Shown here: piece after piece, positions 1-8,083 of the stretch
How the letters are laid out: the number at the start of each line of letters is the position of its first letter
Numbering within the stretch: position 1 is the stretch's first letter
Source: Cupriavidus gilardii
GTDB lineage: Bacteria > Pseudomonadota > Gammaproteobacteria > Burkholderiales > Burkholderiaceae
Reading direction: 5' to 3'
DNA: 33,286 nt
Assembly: GCF_008801915.1 (NCBI RefSeq)
Contig: NZ_VZOV01000036.1
Span: forward strand, 1 to 33,286
Made by a program: the position numbers and the translations under genes
The notes under the pieces: generated by a model
Seen by the model: the letters and a program-made list of their open reading frames with translations, nothing else
The model's database searches: none
Told to the model about the DNA's origin: nothing

Positions 1-477
1 CTCGAGCCACGGCCGCAGTGCGGGTGCGCGCGCCGCCAGCTCGGTGCGCCACAGCAGCGCGGCGGCAAGCAGCGCAAGCAGCGTGGCCAGCGCCGCGGCG
101 CCGATGGCCCAGCGCAGCCGACGGCGGCGCGCGGCCGCACGCCGTGCCGCCAATGCAGCCTCTTCGGGCGTGCCGGACAGGTCGGCGGAGAAGGGGACGG
201 TGTCGGGCGCGGCGCCGCCTTGCCAGCGGCGCATCGCCTGTTCGCGTGCGATCGCGCTCGGCGCGATCTCGTTGGATTCGACGGCCCGTGCGCGCAGATA
301 GCCGCCGGCGCTCAGGCTGCGTTTGTTGCCGGTGCGGCTACCGGTGCCGGCGTTTGCGGCGGGGCTGGCATCGCTGCCGGTGTCCGTGCCGGCATCGCGG
401 CCGGCACGCTGCGGCCCGGCCTCGCGCCGGGCGTCTTCGGGAGGTTCGGGATGGCCGGCGTCAGGCGCGGGTGCCAT
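1..477 (-). CDS. DUF3426-like membrane protein, cut by the window edge
   Basis: An open frame runs from an ATG at 477 off the left edge, giving 159 visible residues. Residues 1 to about 115 are polar and rich in Ala, Gly, Pro and Asp. They are followed by an Arg cluster and one hydrophobic segment (about residues 117-137, reading AALATLLALLAAALLW), then RTELAARAPALRPWLE. That junction resembles the membrane anchor and start of the DUF3426 domain that commonly follows prmA in Burkholderiales. The ATG overlaps the end of prmA by 17 bases, and an in-frame stop lies a short way upstream inside prmA, so no longer N-terminus is possible. Family members I know begin with a zinc ribbon (RCPxC...CGxC), but no cysteine occurs in the visible part. 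The function is unknown, and the family assignment is an inference from position and the anchor region. Confidence 0.6.
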   Translation of the reverse strand, partial: MAPAPDAGHPEPPEDARREAGPQRAGRDAGTDTGSDASPAANAGTGSRTGNKRSLSAGGYLRARAVESNEIAPSAIAREQAMRRWQGGAAPDTVPFSADLSGTPEEAALAARRAAARRRRLRWAIGAAALATLLALLAAALLWRTELAARAPALRPWLE

Positions 478-1372
478 GCAGACAGACCCAGCCTTCGTCG
501 CTGCGCCAGACGGTCAGCGGCAGCCACGGCGCATAGGCGGCCGCGACCTCGTCGGCCTGCCGTTCGAGCACGCCCGACAGCACCAGCCGGCCGCCCGGCC
601 GTACGCGTGCGCTCAGCATCGCGGCCATCAGCTTCAGCGGGTTGGACAGGATATTGGCGACCACCAGGTCGTAGGTCGCGGTGCCGGTGGAGGCGGCCAG
701 TGCCGCGGCCTCGTCGGGCAGCGCGAAGGTCGCGCTGACGCGGTTGCGTTCGGCGTTGTAGCGCGAGGCTTCGACCGCGTTCGGATCGATATCGACGCCC
801 AGCGTGTCGCCGGCGCCGAGCTTCCTGGCGACGATGGCCAGGATGCCGGAGCCGCAGCCATAGTCGAGCACGGTCTCGCCCGTCCTCAGGTTCTGCTCCA
901 GCCACTGCATGCACAACCGCGTGGTCGGATGGCTGCCGGTGCCGAAGGCGAGGCCCGGATCGAGCTCCAGCACGACGGCATCGGGGTCGGGCGCATCGTG
1001 CCAGGACGGCACCACCCAGATGCGCTCGCCGATCCGGATCGGTTCGAACTGCGACTGCGTCAGCCGCACCCAGTCCTGGTCCTCGACGCTGCGCACTTCG
1101 CTGGCGGGGACCGCGCAGCCCAGCGCGTTGGCCGCGGCGGCGAGTACCAGCGCCGGGTCGGTGTCCTGATCGAACAGCGCGACCAGCCGCGAGTGCTGCC
1201 ATGCCAGCCGGGTCGGTTCCATGCCCGGCTCGCCGAACAGCGGCTGCTCATCGGGCGTGTCGGCGTCCGCGTCCTCGACCGAAACCGACAACGCTCCGAG
1301 CTCGAACAGCGCGTCGGACCAGGCCTCGGCCTGATCCTGGGCAATCTCGATTACACATTCCTGAAATGCCAC
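461..1372 (-). CDS. prmA: Ribosomal protein L11 methyltransferase
   Basis: This 303-residue protein trimethylates ribosomal protein L11 using S-adenosylmethionine. The N-terminal third is the L11-recognition domain. The C-terminal Rossmann methyltransferase domain shows GLAFGTGSHPTT (about 140-151), the SAM-binding loop VLDYGCGSGILA (168-179), the acidic end of strand 2 in DIDPNAV (194-200) and the catalytic-region motif VVANILSNPL (237-246). The length matches the family. The start codon is GTG, preceded by a GGGGAA ribosome-binding stretch. It lies 95 bases downstream of accC on the same strand, a conserved order in this group, and its last codons overlap the following DUF3426-like gene. 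Confidence 0.96.
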   Translation of the reverse strand: MAFQECVIEIAQDQAEAWSDALFELGALSVSVEDADADTPDEQPLFGEPGMEPTRLAWQHSRLVALFDQDTDPALVLAAAANALGCAVPASEVRSVEDQDWVRLTQSQFEPIRIGERIWVVPSWHDAPDPDAVVLELDPGLAFGTGSHPTTRLCMQWLEQNLRTGETVLDYGCGSGILAIVARKLGAGDTLGVDIDPNAVEASRYNAERNRVSATFALPDEAAALAASTGTATYDLVVANILSNPLKLMAAMLSARVRPGGRLVLSGVLERQADEVAAAYAPWLPLTVWRSDEGWVCLHGTRA

Positions 1373-1467
1373 GCGCTTTCCCCATGCTGGCCGCCTGCCG
1401 TGGTGGGCGGGGCGGCCGTCAAACTGCCGTTGCTGCCGCTGCTGTCCGGAACTGCCCCCGGGCCTTC

Positions 1468-2835
1468 TCAGACCTTCTCGCCCTTGGCCACGCTCTTCTG
1501 CGCCAGGCGGTGCTCCAGATAATGGATGCTGGTGCCGCCTTCGACGAAGTTGGCGTCGAGCATCAGCTCGCGGTGCAGCGGCACATTGGTCTGGATGCCG
1601 TCGACCACCATCTCCGACAGCGCGATCCGCATGCGGGCGATGGCCTGCTCGCGGGTGGCGCCGTAGGTGATCAGCTTGCCGATCATCGAATCGTAGTGCG
1701 GCGGCACGAAATAGCCATCATACGCGTGCGAATCGACCCGCACGCCGGGGCCGCCCGGCGCGTGCCAGGCGGTGATGCGGCCCGGCGACGGCGTGAACTT
1801 GAACGGATCCTCGGCGTTCACGCGGCATTCGATCGCGTGGCCGCGGAACTGCACGTCCTTCTGGCGATAGCGCAGCTTCTCGCCGAACGCGATGCGGATC
1901 TGCTCCTGCACGATGTCGATGCCGGTGATCATCTCGGTCACCGGGTGCTCGACCTGCACCCGCGTGTTCATCTCGATGAAGTAGAACTCGTTGTTCTCGT
2001 ACAGGAACTCGAACGTGCCGGCGCCGCGATAGCCGATCTTCTTGCAGGCCTCGGCGCAGCGGTCGCCGATCCGCTCGATCAGGCGGCGCGGAATGTGCGG
2101 TGCCGGCGCTTCCTCGATGACCTTCTGGTGGCGGCGCTGCATCGAGCAGTCGCGCTCGCCCAGCCAGATCGCCTGGCGATGCTGGTCGGCCAGCACCTGG
2201 ATCTCGATATGCCGGGGGTTCTCCAGGAATTTCTCCATGTAGACCTCCGGATTGCCGAACGCGCGGCCTGCTTCCTCGCGTGTCATGTTGACGGCGTTCA
2301 GCAGCGCGGCCTCGGTGTGCACCACGCGCATGCCGCGTCCACCGCCGCCGCCGGCCGCCTTGATGATGACCGGATAGCCGACCCGTCGCGCGGTGGCCAG
2401 GATCTCCTTCGGGTCCTCGGGCAGCGCGCCCTCGGAGCCCGGCACGCACGGCACGCCGGACTTGATCATCGCCTGCTTGGCCGACACCTTGTCGCCCATC
2501 AGCCGGATGCATTCCGGGGTCGGGCCGATGAAGACGAAGCCGGACTTTTCCACGCGCTCGGCGAAGTCGGCGTTTTCCGACAGGAAGCCGTAGCCCGGGT
2601 GGATCGCCTGTGCGTCGGTGACCTCGGCCGCCGAGATGATGGCGGGCATGTTGAGGTAGGACTGCGGGGAGGGGGCCGGGCCGATGCAGACCGCTTCGTC
2701 GGCCAGCTTGACGTACTTGGCCTCCTTGTCGGCTTCGGAATAGACCACCACGGTCTTGATGCCGAGCTCGCGGCAGGCGCGCTGGATGCGAAGGGCGATT
2801 TCGCCTCGGTTCGCGATCAGTATCTTTTCGAACAT
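1468..2835 (-). CDS. accC: Biotin carboxylase subunit of acetyl-CoA carboxylase
   Basis: AccC carboxylates the biotin on AccB using ATP and bicarbonate, the first half-reaction of fatty-acid synthesis. I place the start at the ATG at 2835 (MFEKILIANRGEIALRI), which gives 455 residues, the usual size. A purine-rich AGAGAGA lies just upstream. A longer frame extends 44 codons further up but has a low-complexity N-terminus unlike the family. Visible motifs are the N-terminal biotin carboxylase domain IANRGEIA, the ATP-grasp glycine loop GGGGRGMRVV, EKFLENPRHIEIQVLAD, the RDCSMQRRHQKVIEEAPAP segment, and FIEMNTRVQVEHPVTE with metal and bicarbonate ligands. It follows accB by 157 bases on the same strand, the normal accBC arrangement. 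Confidence 0.97.
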   Translation of the reverse strand: MFEKILIANRGEIALRIQRACRELGIKTVVVYSEADKEAKYVKLADEAVCIGPAPSPQSYLNMPAIISAAEVTDAQAIHPGYGFLSENADFAERVEKSGFVFIGPTPECIRLMGDKVSAKQAMIKSGVPCVPGSEGALPEDPKEILATARRVGYPVIIKAAGGGGGRGMRVVHTEAALLNAVNMTREEAGRAFGNPEVYMEKFLENPRHIEIQVLADQHRQAIWLGERDCSMQRRHQKVIEEAPAPHIPRRLIERIGDRCAEACKKIGYRGAGTFEFLYENNEFYFIEMNTRVQVEHPVTEMITGIDIVQEQIRIAFGEKLRYRQKDVQFRGHAIECRVNAEDPFKFTPSPGRITAWHAPGGPGVRVDSHAYDGYFVPPHYDSMIGKLITYGATREQAIARMRIALSEMVVDGIQTNVPLHRELMLDANFVEGGTSIHYLEHRLAQKSVAKGEKV

Positions 2836-2937
2836 AGTCTCTCTCTGCGCAGCGGAAAGGGCGGTCACGCCGGAGGGGCGCGCAACGGACGCCGCGTCGT
2901 CGACCGGCGGCCGGCGCCGCATGCCGCCACGCGAAAC

Positions 2938-2956
2938 GCCCGCATGGTGCGGGCGT
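2938..2956 (-). other. Short hairpin in the accB-accC gap
   Basis: CGCCCGCA and TGCGGGCG arms flank a three-base centre, giving a compact GC hairpin between accB and accC. No T-run follows, so it is unlikely to be a full terminator. It could slow transcription or protect the upstream accB message, but that is inference. Confidence 0.3.
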
Positions 2957-2992
2957 GAGCAGCGCATGGGGCCGGGCGTGCCGTCCTCAGTA

Positions 2993-3457
2993 TCAGCCGA
3001 TGACGAACAGCGGCTGGCCGTATTCGACCGCCTGGCCGTTCTCGACCAGGATTTCCTTGATCACGCCGGCCTTGTCGGACTCGATCTCGTTGAGCAGCTT
3101 CATCGCCTCGATGATGCAGACGGTCTGGCCTTCCTTGACCGTGTCGCCGACGTTGACGAAGGGCGCCGCGCCCGGCGATGGCGCGCGATAGAAGGTGCCG
3201 ACCATCGGCGAGGTCACGACGTGGCCCTGGGGCAGCTGGGGCGCGGCCGGTTCGGCGGGGATCGCGGCAGGCGCGGCGGCCGGAGCCGGCGCGGCCGCGA
3301 TCGCCGGAGCGGCGGCCTGCATCGGCATCGGCTGGGCCATCACCTGGGGCGGCGCCTTGACGATGCGCACCTTGCCTTCGCCCTCGGTGACCTCCAGCTC
3401 GGAGATGCGGGATTCGGCCACCAGGTCGATCAGCGTCTTCAGCTTGCGCAGGTCCAT
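2993..3457 (-). CDS. accB: Biotin carboxyl carrier protein of acetyl-CoA carboxylase
   Basis: This 154-residue AccB carries the biotin that shuttles CO2 between AccC and the carboxyltransferase. Residues 1-34 form the conserved N-terminal segment (MDLRKLKTLIDLVAESRISE...), residues about 35-78 are an Ala/Pro-rich flexible linker, and residues 79-154 are the biotinyl domain. The domain contains SPMVGTFYRAPSPGA, the bacterial thumb motif, and the biotinylation site EAMKL with Lys120. The gene ends before a 157-base gap to accC. Upstream is a 171-base gap after aroQ that may contain its own promoter, although I see no convincing boxes there. Confidence 0.97.
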   Translation of the reverse strand: MDLRKLKTLIDLVAESRISELEVTEGEGKVRIVKAPPQVMAQPMPMQAAAPAIAAAPAPAAAPAAIPAEPAAPQLPQGHVVTSPMVGTFYRAPSPGAAPFVNVGDTVKEGQTVCIIEAMKLLNEIESDKAGVIKEILVENGQAVEYGQPLFVIG

Positions 3458-3628
3458 CTTCTATCCTCCTGAATCGGGTTGTCCGGAACCGCCCGCGATG
3501 GCGGCGGCGCCCGGAGAAATCGTTGCGGCCGGCAATCGCGCCGCCGCGCCGGGCGCGCGAGGCAGCCGGCGAGGGCGCGCACACCGGCGCGCGCCAAGGG
3601 TACTGTGTCTGTTTCTGACGACGCGGGG

Positions 3629-4117
3629 TCAGGCCCCGGGCGGCGCCTGTTCCTGCCCGAGGGCATAGTCCAGCGCCAGCAGGTAGCCCTGCCAACCGAG
3701 CCCGCAGATCACGCCGACCGCCAGATCGGAAAAATAGGATCGGTGGCGGAAGCTCTCGCGGCGATGCACATTCGACAGGTGTACTTCGACGAACGGGATC
3801 GACACGCCCGCCAGCGCGTCGCGCAACGCCACGCTGGTATGCGTGTAGGCGGCGGGATTGATGATGATGAAATCCACGCCTTGCTCGCGCGCGGCATGGA
3901 TACGGTCGATCAGCGCCCCTTCGTGGTTGGACTGGAACGTCGCCAGTCCGATGCCCGCGGCGGCGGCGCGCTGCCCAAGGGCGGCATCGATGTCGGCCAG
4001 CGTGGTCGTGCCATACGTCTGCGGCTCCCGCGTGCCCAGCAGGTTCAGGTTGGGTCCATGGAGGACCAGCACCTGACGGCAGCGGGCGGCGCTAGGGCTT
4101 GGACGGATATCGGTCAC
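3629..4117 (-). CDS. aroQ: 3-dehydroquinate dehydratase, type II
   Basis: AroQ removes water from 3-dehydroquinate in the shikimate pathway. The 162-residue protein has the type II signature LVLHGPNLNLLGTREPQTYG near its N-terminus with catalytic Tyr35, then FQSNHEG, INPAAYTHTSVALRDAL and VEVHLSNVHRRESFRHRSYFSD, where His113 and the Arg residues bind the substrate. The start codon I use is GTG at 4117. An in-frame GTG fourteen codons later, just before LVLHGP, would give a shorter N-terminus closer to some homologues, and neither has a strong ribosome-binding site. It precedes accB on the same strand, so aroQ-accB-accC-prmA may be co-transcribed. Confidence 0.95.
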   Translation of the reverse strand: MTDIRPSPSAARCRQVLVLHGPNLNLLGTREPQTYGTTTLADIDAALGQRAAAAGIGLATFQSNHEGALIDRIHAAREQGVDFIIINPAAYTHTSVALRDALAGVSIPFVEVHLSNVHRRESFRHRSYFSDLAVGVICGLGWQGYLLALDYALGQEQAPPGA

Positions 4118-4356
4118 GGCAGCTCGACCAGTTCTACGAAATTGCGCGGAGATTACCGTAGCTTAGAGGGATTTGTCTAGCACACGGTACAGGGCGGATC
4201 CGCGAATCCCGCCTTGGAGAGGCACGATGCATCGCATTGGAATGGGCTCGACCCGGTAATTGCCACGGGTTGCGCGATTTCGCCGCAATTGCGGACCGGT
4301 TCGCGCCAGAAGGCGGCAAAACCACGCCGGCAGCACCCCGCCGGCAGCCGAGGCCA
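4118..4356 (-). promoter_or_regulatory. Gap upstream of aroQ with a possible sigma-70 promoter
   Basis: This 239-base gap between tlpA and aroQ shows no credible gene. On the minus strand a TAGACA-like -35 (4174-4179) and a GGTAAT-like -10 (4152-4157) are separated by 16 bases, about 35-60 bases upstream of the aroQ start. The match is moderate. The rest of the gap shows no clear terminator after tlpA. Confidence 0.3.
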
Positions 4357-4932
4357 TTATCCCCTGGGCAGCACGGCGCGCAGCTCGTCGGGCATCACGC
4401 GCCCCATCTTGCGCAGCCGCACGACCCCCTCGGCATCGATCACGACTGTATAGGGCAGCCCGCCCGCCGCATTGCCGAAGCTGCGCGTCAGTTCCGTGCC
4501 GGCGAATCCGGCCACCGCCAACGGATAGGCAACCGGCACCTTCTGGACGAACTCGCGGATATTGCTGGCCGAATCGATGCCGATGCCGACAAATTCGACG
4601 CCGCGGGACTGGTATTCCTGGTGCAGCGCGGTCAGGTCCGGCATTTCTTCGACACAGGGTCCGCACCAGGGCGCCCAGAAGTTGACGACCACGGTCTTGC
4701 CCCGCAGCGTATCCATCCGGATCGGCTTGCCGTCCGCGTCGGGCAGTTCGATGCGGTACAGCGCCTCGACGGCCTGGTCGCTGGCCGGCTGCGGCGAGAA
4801 GACCCGGTTACCGACCACCGCGCCGGCGATCGCGGCGGCAACCGCAATCGCCAGCCAGAACAGCACCCGGCCGCGCCGTGCCGGTTTCGGCGGCGAGGGC
4901 GGGGCGGAGGACGTGGGGGAATCGGCGTTCAT
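4357..4932 (-). CDS. TlpA-family thiol:disulfide oxidoreductase, membrane-anchored
   Basis: This 191-residue protein has a Pro-rich cytoplasmic N-terminus, a positive PARRGR stretch, one membrane segment (about 24-43), then a periplasmic thioredoxin fold with the active site WAPWCGPC and a later cis-Pro loop GGLPYTVVID. The order matches TlpA/ResA-type reductases of the periplasm that supply electrons to cysteines of cytochrome c or other exported proteins. The exact partner cannot be read from the sequence. The gene starts 69 bases after the end of the preceding minus-strand gene and lies 239 bases before aroQ. A similar arrangement is seen in other Burkholderiales. Confidence 0.9.
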   Translation of the reverse strand: MNADSPTSSAPPSPPKPARRGRVLFWLAIAVAAAIAGAVVGNRVFSPQPASDQAVEALYRIELPDADGKPIRMDTLRGKTVVVNFWAPWCGPCVEEMPDLTALHQEYQSRGVEFVGIGIDSASNIREFVQKVPVAYPLAVAGFAGTELTRSFGNAAGGLPYTVVIDAEGVVRLRKMGRVMPDELRAVLPRG

Positions 4933-5001
4933 GATGGCCTCGAGCAGGAAAGAGGAATGTTGGCGCCGGTTGGCTGCGACCGCGGCGCCCGTTCTACTTA
5001 T

Positions 5002-5712
5002 TTAGATGGCGTCGCCGTTGGCTGCCCGGTCGTCCGCGGCCGCCTCGTCCGCCGCGATCAACGTGCGCAAGGCGTCCTCGTCGATCCGCAGCGGCCGGCC
5101 GCCGGCCTCGCCGCGCGCGCCGCGTTCGTCGTTGGCGTCGTACAGCGCGATATGGATGCCGACCGGCGCGCCCAGTTCGGCGCGGACCTCGCCGGCCAGC
5201 AGGCGCGCCTCGCGCTGCGCCGGCCACTGGCCGCGCCACAGGAAGCTCAGCGTCTCGACCTCGCCCTTGTTGGCGAAGTGCCGCGTCTCGCTGGTTTCGA
5301 AGTCGACACCGGCATTGAGCAGATGCAGGGCGACATCCTTGGGGCTGTCGCAGAAGCACTGCAGATGGATATCGGAATGCTCGGTCGCGGTGCCGTTGAG
5401 CACGGCGCCGGCCAGATACGGGCGGAAGCCGGCCAGATCCTGCATCGCCAGCAGCGCCACGCGGCGCAGCAGGGCGAGGATGCGCGGCTGGCTGTCGGCA
5501 TGGAACAGCGCCTGATAGGCGCGGACCTCGTCCTCGACCATCTCGTTGTCTGGCAGCCAGTCGCCGGCGATGCGCACGTCGCCAAGCAACTGGCGGGCGG
5601 CCTTGCGCTTGGCGGTGGCGTAATCGGCGCCATCCTCGGCGATCATCCGGGCAGCGGCTTGCGCGATCTCGTTGCGCAGACGCGCCGGATCGATGGGGGT
5701 ACGTCGTGACAT
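5002..5712 (-). CDS. Conserved hypothetical protein, nucleotidyltransferase-like
   Basis: The product is 236 residues if it starts at the ATG at 5712 (MSRRTPIDPARLRNEIA). A frame extending 21 codons further upstream would run into the mpl promoter region. Residues about 10-45 are helical with a basic YATAKRKAARQLLG stretch. GTATEHSDIHLQCFCD (108-122) resembles the G-S...S-D-I-D-L metal-binding loop of polymerase-beta-type nucleotidyltransferases, but the second Asp is His117. The C-terminal half has VGIHIALYDANDERGA and ends in an acidic Ala/Asp tail. I recognise this as a family that sits beside mpl in several betaproteobacteria, where I believe it is sometimes mislabelled as a Mur ligase. 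It has no Mur ligase motif, and I assign no function. Confidence 0.8.
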   Translation of the reverse strand: MSRRTPIDPARLRNEIAQAAARMIAEDGADYATAKRKAARQLLGDVRIAGDWLPDNEMVEDEVRAYQALFHADSQPRILALLRRVALLAMQDLAGFRPYLAGAVLNGTATEHSDIHLQCFCDSPKDVALHLLNAGVDFETSETRHFANKGEVETLSFLWRGQWPAQREARLLAGEVRAELGAPVGIHIALYDANDERGARGEAGGRPLRIDEDALRTLIAADEAAADDRAANGDAI

Positions 5713-5945
5713 CCCACGATGATACCCGCTGCCGCCGAGCCTCGGCTCGCACGGTACAATGCGGCACTGCGGCACGGTGCGGTCGCGCCGATGTCCCTGT
5801 CCAGTGCGCCATCGACGCCGGCCATCGCCGCCCGCCGACGCGCCACAGTCAAGCTACCGTCGCGCCACCGTCAAGCCCGCAGCGACCTTCGCCGCGGGCT
5901 CGCGCCATCAACCCTCGCTTTCCATCCGGCTGTTCACCGATCCCC
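5713..5945. promoter_or_regulatory. Divergent promoter region between the NTase-like gene and mpl
   Basis: This 233-base gap separates two divergent genes. A TACAAT hexamer at 5755-5760 could be the -10 box of a plus-strand promoter for mpl, giving a leader of roughly 180 bases. A short inverted repeat (CGAGCC/GGCTCG, 5736-5749) lies just upstream. The -35 region is weak, so the call rests mainly on position. Confidence 0.3.
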
Positions 5946-7337
5946 ATGCATATTCATATCCTCGGTATCTGCGGCACCTTCATGGGCGGCCTTGCCGTGC
6001 TGGCCAAGCAGGCCGGCCATCGCGTCACCGGCTGCGACGCCAATGTCTATCCGCCGATGAGCACGCAGCTCGAGGCCCAGGGGATCGAACTGATCGAAGG
6101 CTTCGATCCGGCCCAGCTGTCGCTGGAGCCTGACCTGTTCGTGATCGGCAACGTGGTCTCGCGCGGCAATCCGCTGATGGAAGCGATCCTGGACCGCAAC
6201 CTGCCCTATGTGTCCGGCCCGCAATGGCTCGGCGAACACGTGCTGCGCGGCAAGTGGGTGCTCGCGGTCGCGGGTACGCACGGCAAGACCACGACGACCT
6301 CGATGCTCGCCTGGATCCTGCAGGATGCCGGCTACGAGCCGGGCTTTCTGGTCGGCGGCGTGCCGCAGAACTTCGGCGTATCGGCGCGGGTCACGCCGTC
6401 GGACTTCTTCGTGATCGAGGCCGACGAGTACGACACCGCCTTCTTCGACAAGCGCAGCAAGTTCGTCCACTACCGGCCGCGCACCGCGATCCTCAATAAC
6501 CTGGAGTTCGATCACGCCGACATCTTCCCCGATCTCGCCGCGATCGAGACGCAGTTCCATCATCTGGTGCGCACCGTCCCGAGCCAGGGCCGGCTGCTGG
6601 TCAACGGCCTCGAGGAGAGCCTGGCGCGCGTGCTCGAGCGCGGCTGCTGGAGCGAGGTCGAGCAGTTCGGCACCGGCGACTGGCGCGCCAGCGATGCGGC
6701 CGAGGCCGCCGGGGCCGATCCCGCGCTGGACGCCTTCGATGTGTGGCACGGCGAGACGGTGGTCGGCCGCGTGCAATGGACGCTGCAGGGCGTGCACAAC
6801 CGCATGAACGCGCTGGCCGCGATCGCCGCCGCTCGCCATGTCGGCGTGCCGCCGGCTCAGGCGATCGACGCGCTGGGCCGCTTCGCCAACGTCAAGCGCC
6901 GCATGGAAGTGCGCGGCGTGGCCGGCGGCGTCACCGTCTACGACGACTTTGCCCACCATCCGACCGCGATCCAGACCACGCTCGACGGCCTGCGCCGTCG
7001 CGTCGGCGCGTCGCGCATCCTGGCGGTGCTGGAGCCGCGCTCCAATACGATGAAGCTTGGCGTGATGAAGGCGCAGCTGCCCGCCAGCCTGGAGCTGGCC
7101 GACCTGGTGTTCGGCTATGGCGCGCCCAGCGGCAAGGACGCGCTGGGCTGGGACCTGGCCGAGTCGCTGGCGCCGCTGGGCGAGCGCGCCGCGGCGTTCG
7201 ACAACCTGGACGCGCTGGTCGCGGCGGTGCGCGCCGCCGCGCGGCCGGGCGACCATGTGCTGGTGATGAGCAACGGCGGCTTCGGCGGCGTCCATCAGAA
7301 GCTGCTGGACGCGCTGGCGGCGCAGGCCCGGGGTTGA
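5946..7337 (+). CDS. mpl: UDP-MurNAc:L-Ala-gamma-D-Glu-meso-Dap ligase
   Basis: Mpl attaches a recycled murein tripeptide to UDP-N-acetylmuramate in the cytoplasm, so cell-wall peptides are reused. The start is the ATG at 5946 (MHIHILGICGTFMGG), giving 463 residues, near the family's usual size. Motifs in order are the N-terminal UDP-binding loop GICGTFMGG, the ATP-binding GTHGKTTTT with Lys114, IEADEYDTAFFDKR and NNLEFDHADIF (central ligase domain), and DDFAHHPTAI with EPRSNTMKLG (C-terminal domain), which separate Mpl from MurC. Its stop lies 14 bases before the esterase start, suggesting an operon with the esterase and ubiC. Confidence 0.96.
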   Translation: MHIHILGICGTFMGGLAVLAKQAGHRVTGCDANVYPPMSTQLEAQGIELIEGFDPAQLSLEPDLFVIGNVVSRGNPLMEAILDRNLPYVSGPQWLGEHVLRGKWVLAVAGTHGKTTTTSMLAWILQDAGYEPGFLVGGVPQNFGVSARVTPSDFFVIEADEYDTAFFDKRSKFVHYRPRTAILNNLEFDHADIFPDLAAIETQFHHLVRTVPSQGRLLVNGLEESLARVLERGCWSEVEQFGTGDWRASDAAEAAGADPALDAFDVWHGETVVGRVQWTLQGVHNRMNALAAIAAARHVGVPPAQAIDALGRFANVKRRMEVRGVAGGVTVYDDFAHHPTAIQTTLDGLRRRVGASRILAVLEPRSNTMKLGVMKAQLPASLELADLVFGYGAPSGKDALGWDLAESLAPLGERAAAFDNLDALVAAVRAAARPGDHVLVMSNGGFGGVHQKLLDALAAQARG

Positions 7338-7351
7338 GCGGAGCGGCGCCG

Positions 7352-8083
7352 ATGCTGTTGTATCTGCACGGATTCCGTTCGTCGCCGCGCTCGTTCAAGG
7401 CGCAACTGGTGCAGCAGCGCCTGCGCGAACGCGGCCTTGGGCGCTACTACGCCTGCCCGATGCTGGACGTGTCGCCGGCGCGTGCGATCGAGCAGGCCGA
7501 GGCCGCGATCGCCGCGGCGCGGCTCTCGTCTTCCAGCGATCGGCCCCTGGCCATCGTCGGCTCCTCGCTCGGCGGGTACTACGCACGCTGGCTCGGCGAG
7601 CGGCACGGCTGCCCCACAGTGCTGCTGAACCCGGCCGTGCATCCGTGGACCGATCTCGAACGCCATCTCGGCGAGCAGCCGCTGTGGCATGGCGGCGGCT
7701 CCGTCAAGGTCGAGCGCCATCATCTGCAGGAACTGCTCGATCTGCGCGTCGACACACTGCGCCACCCGGAGCGCTTCTATCTGCTGGCGGCCACCGGCGA
7801 CGAGGTGCTGGACTACCGCGAGATGGTGGCGTCCTGCCCGGGCGCGCGCATCCGCGTGATCGAGGGCAGCGACCACGGCATCAGCGAGTTCGCCGACTAT
7901 GTCGACGAGGTGCTGGACTTCTGCGGCTACGGCACCGCCGGGGAAGGGCGCGACGACAGCGGCGCCAGGGACGACCACACGGACGACCACAAGGAGGGCA
8001 ACAAGGACGGCAACAAGGACGGCAACAAGGACGGCAACAAGGACGGCAACAAGGACGGCAACAAGGAAGGTGGCAATGCCTGA
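7352..8083 (+). CDS. YqiA/YcfP-family alpha/beta-hydrolase with a repeat tail
   Basis: The protein has 243 residues. Residues 1 to about 195 form an alpha/beta-hydrolase: LYLHGFRSSP near the N-terminus (oxyanion loop), the nucleophile elbow GSSLGG with Ser72, the acid in AATGDEVLDY and the catalytic His in EGSDHGISEF. These match small YqiA/YcfP-type esterases; the natural substrate is unknown. After DEVLDFCGYG comes a hydrophilic tail of about 40 residues made of DDHT/DDHK and then repeated KDGN units, which I do not know from the family. The tail is encoded by a 12-base tandem repeat that keeps the frame. The gene follows mpl closely and overlaps ubiC by eight bases. Confidence 0.85.
   Translation: MLLYLHGFRSSPRSFKAQLVQQRLRERGLGRYYACPMLDVSPARAIEQAEAAIAAARLSSSSDRPLAIVGSSLGGYYARWLGERHGCPTVLLNPAVHPWTDLERHLGEQPLWHGGGSVKVERHHLQELLDLRVDTLRHPERFYLLAATGDEVLDYREMVASCPGARIRVIEGSDHGISEFADYVDEVLDFCGYGTAGEGRDDSGARDDHTDDHKEGNKDGNKDGNKDGNKDGNKDGNKEGGNA
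7970..8074 (+). repeat. 12-base tandem repeats at the 3' end of the esterase gene
   Basis: Two copies of a 12-base unit (GACGACCACACG, GACGACCACAAG) at 7970-7993 run into five perfect copies of AAGGACGGCAAC at 8003-8062, flanked by imperfect copies at 7991-8002 and 8063-8074. The unit length is a multiple of three, so copy-number changes would lengthen or shorten the KDGN tail without a frameshift. Each copy carries AAGGA, similar to a ribosome-binding sequence, and the last one lies just before the ubiC start. Confidence 0.95.

Noticed and set aside
3241..3340. Repeated GCC/GCG-rich sequence in accB as a possible repeat element
   Set aside because: It encodes the Ala/Pro linker typical of biotin carriers.
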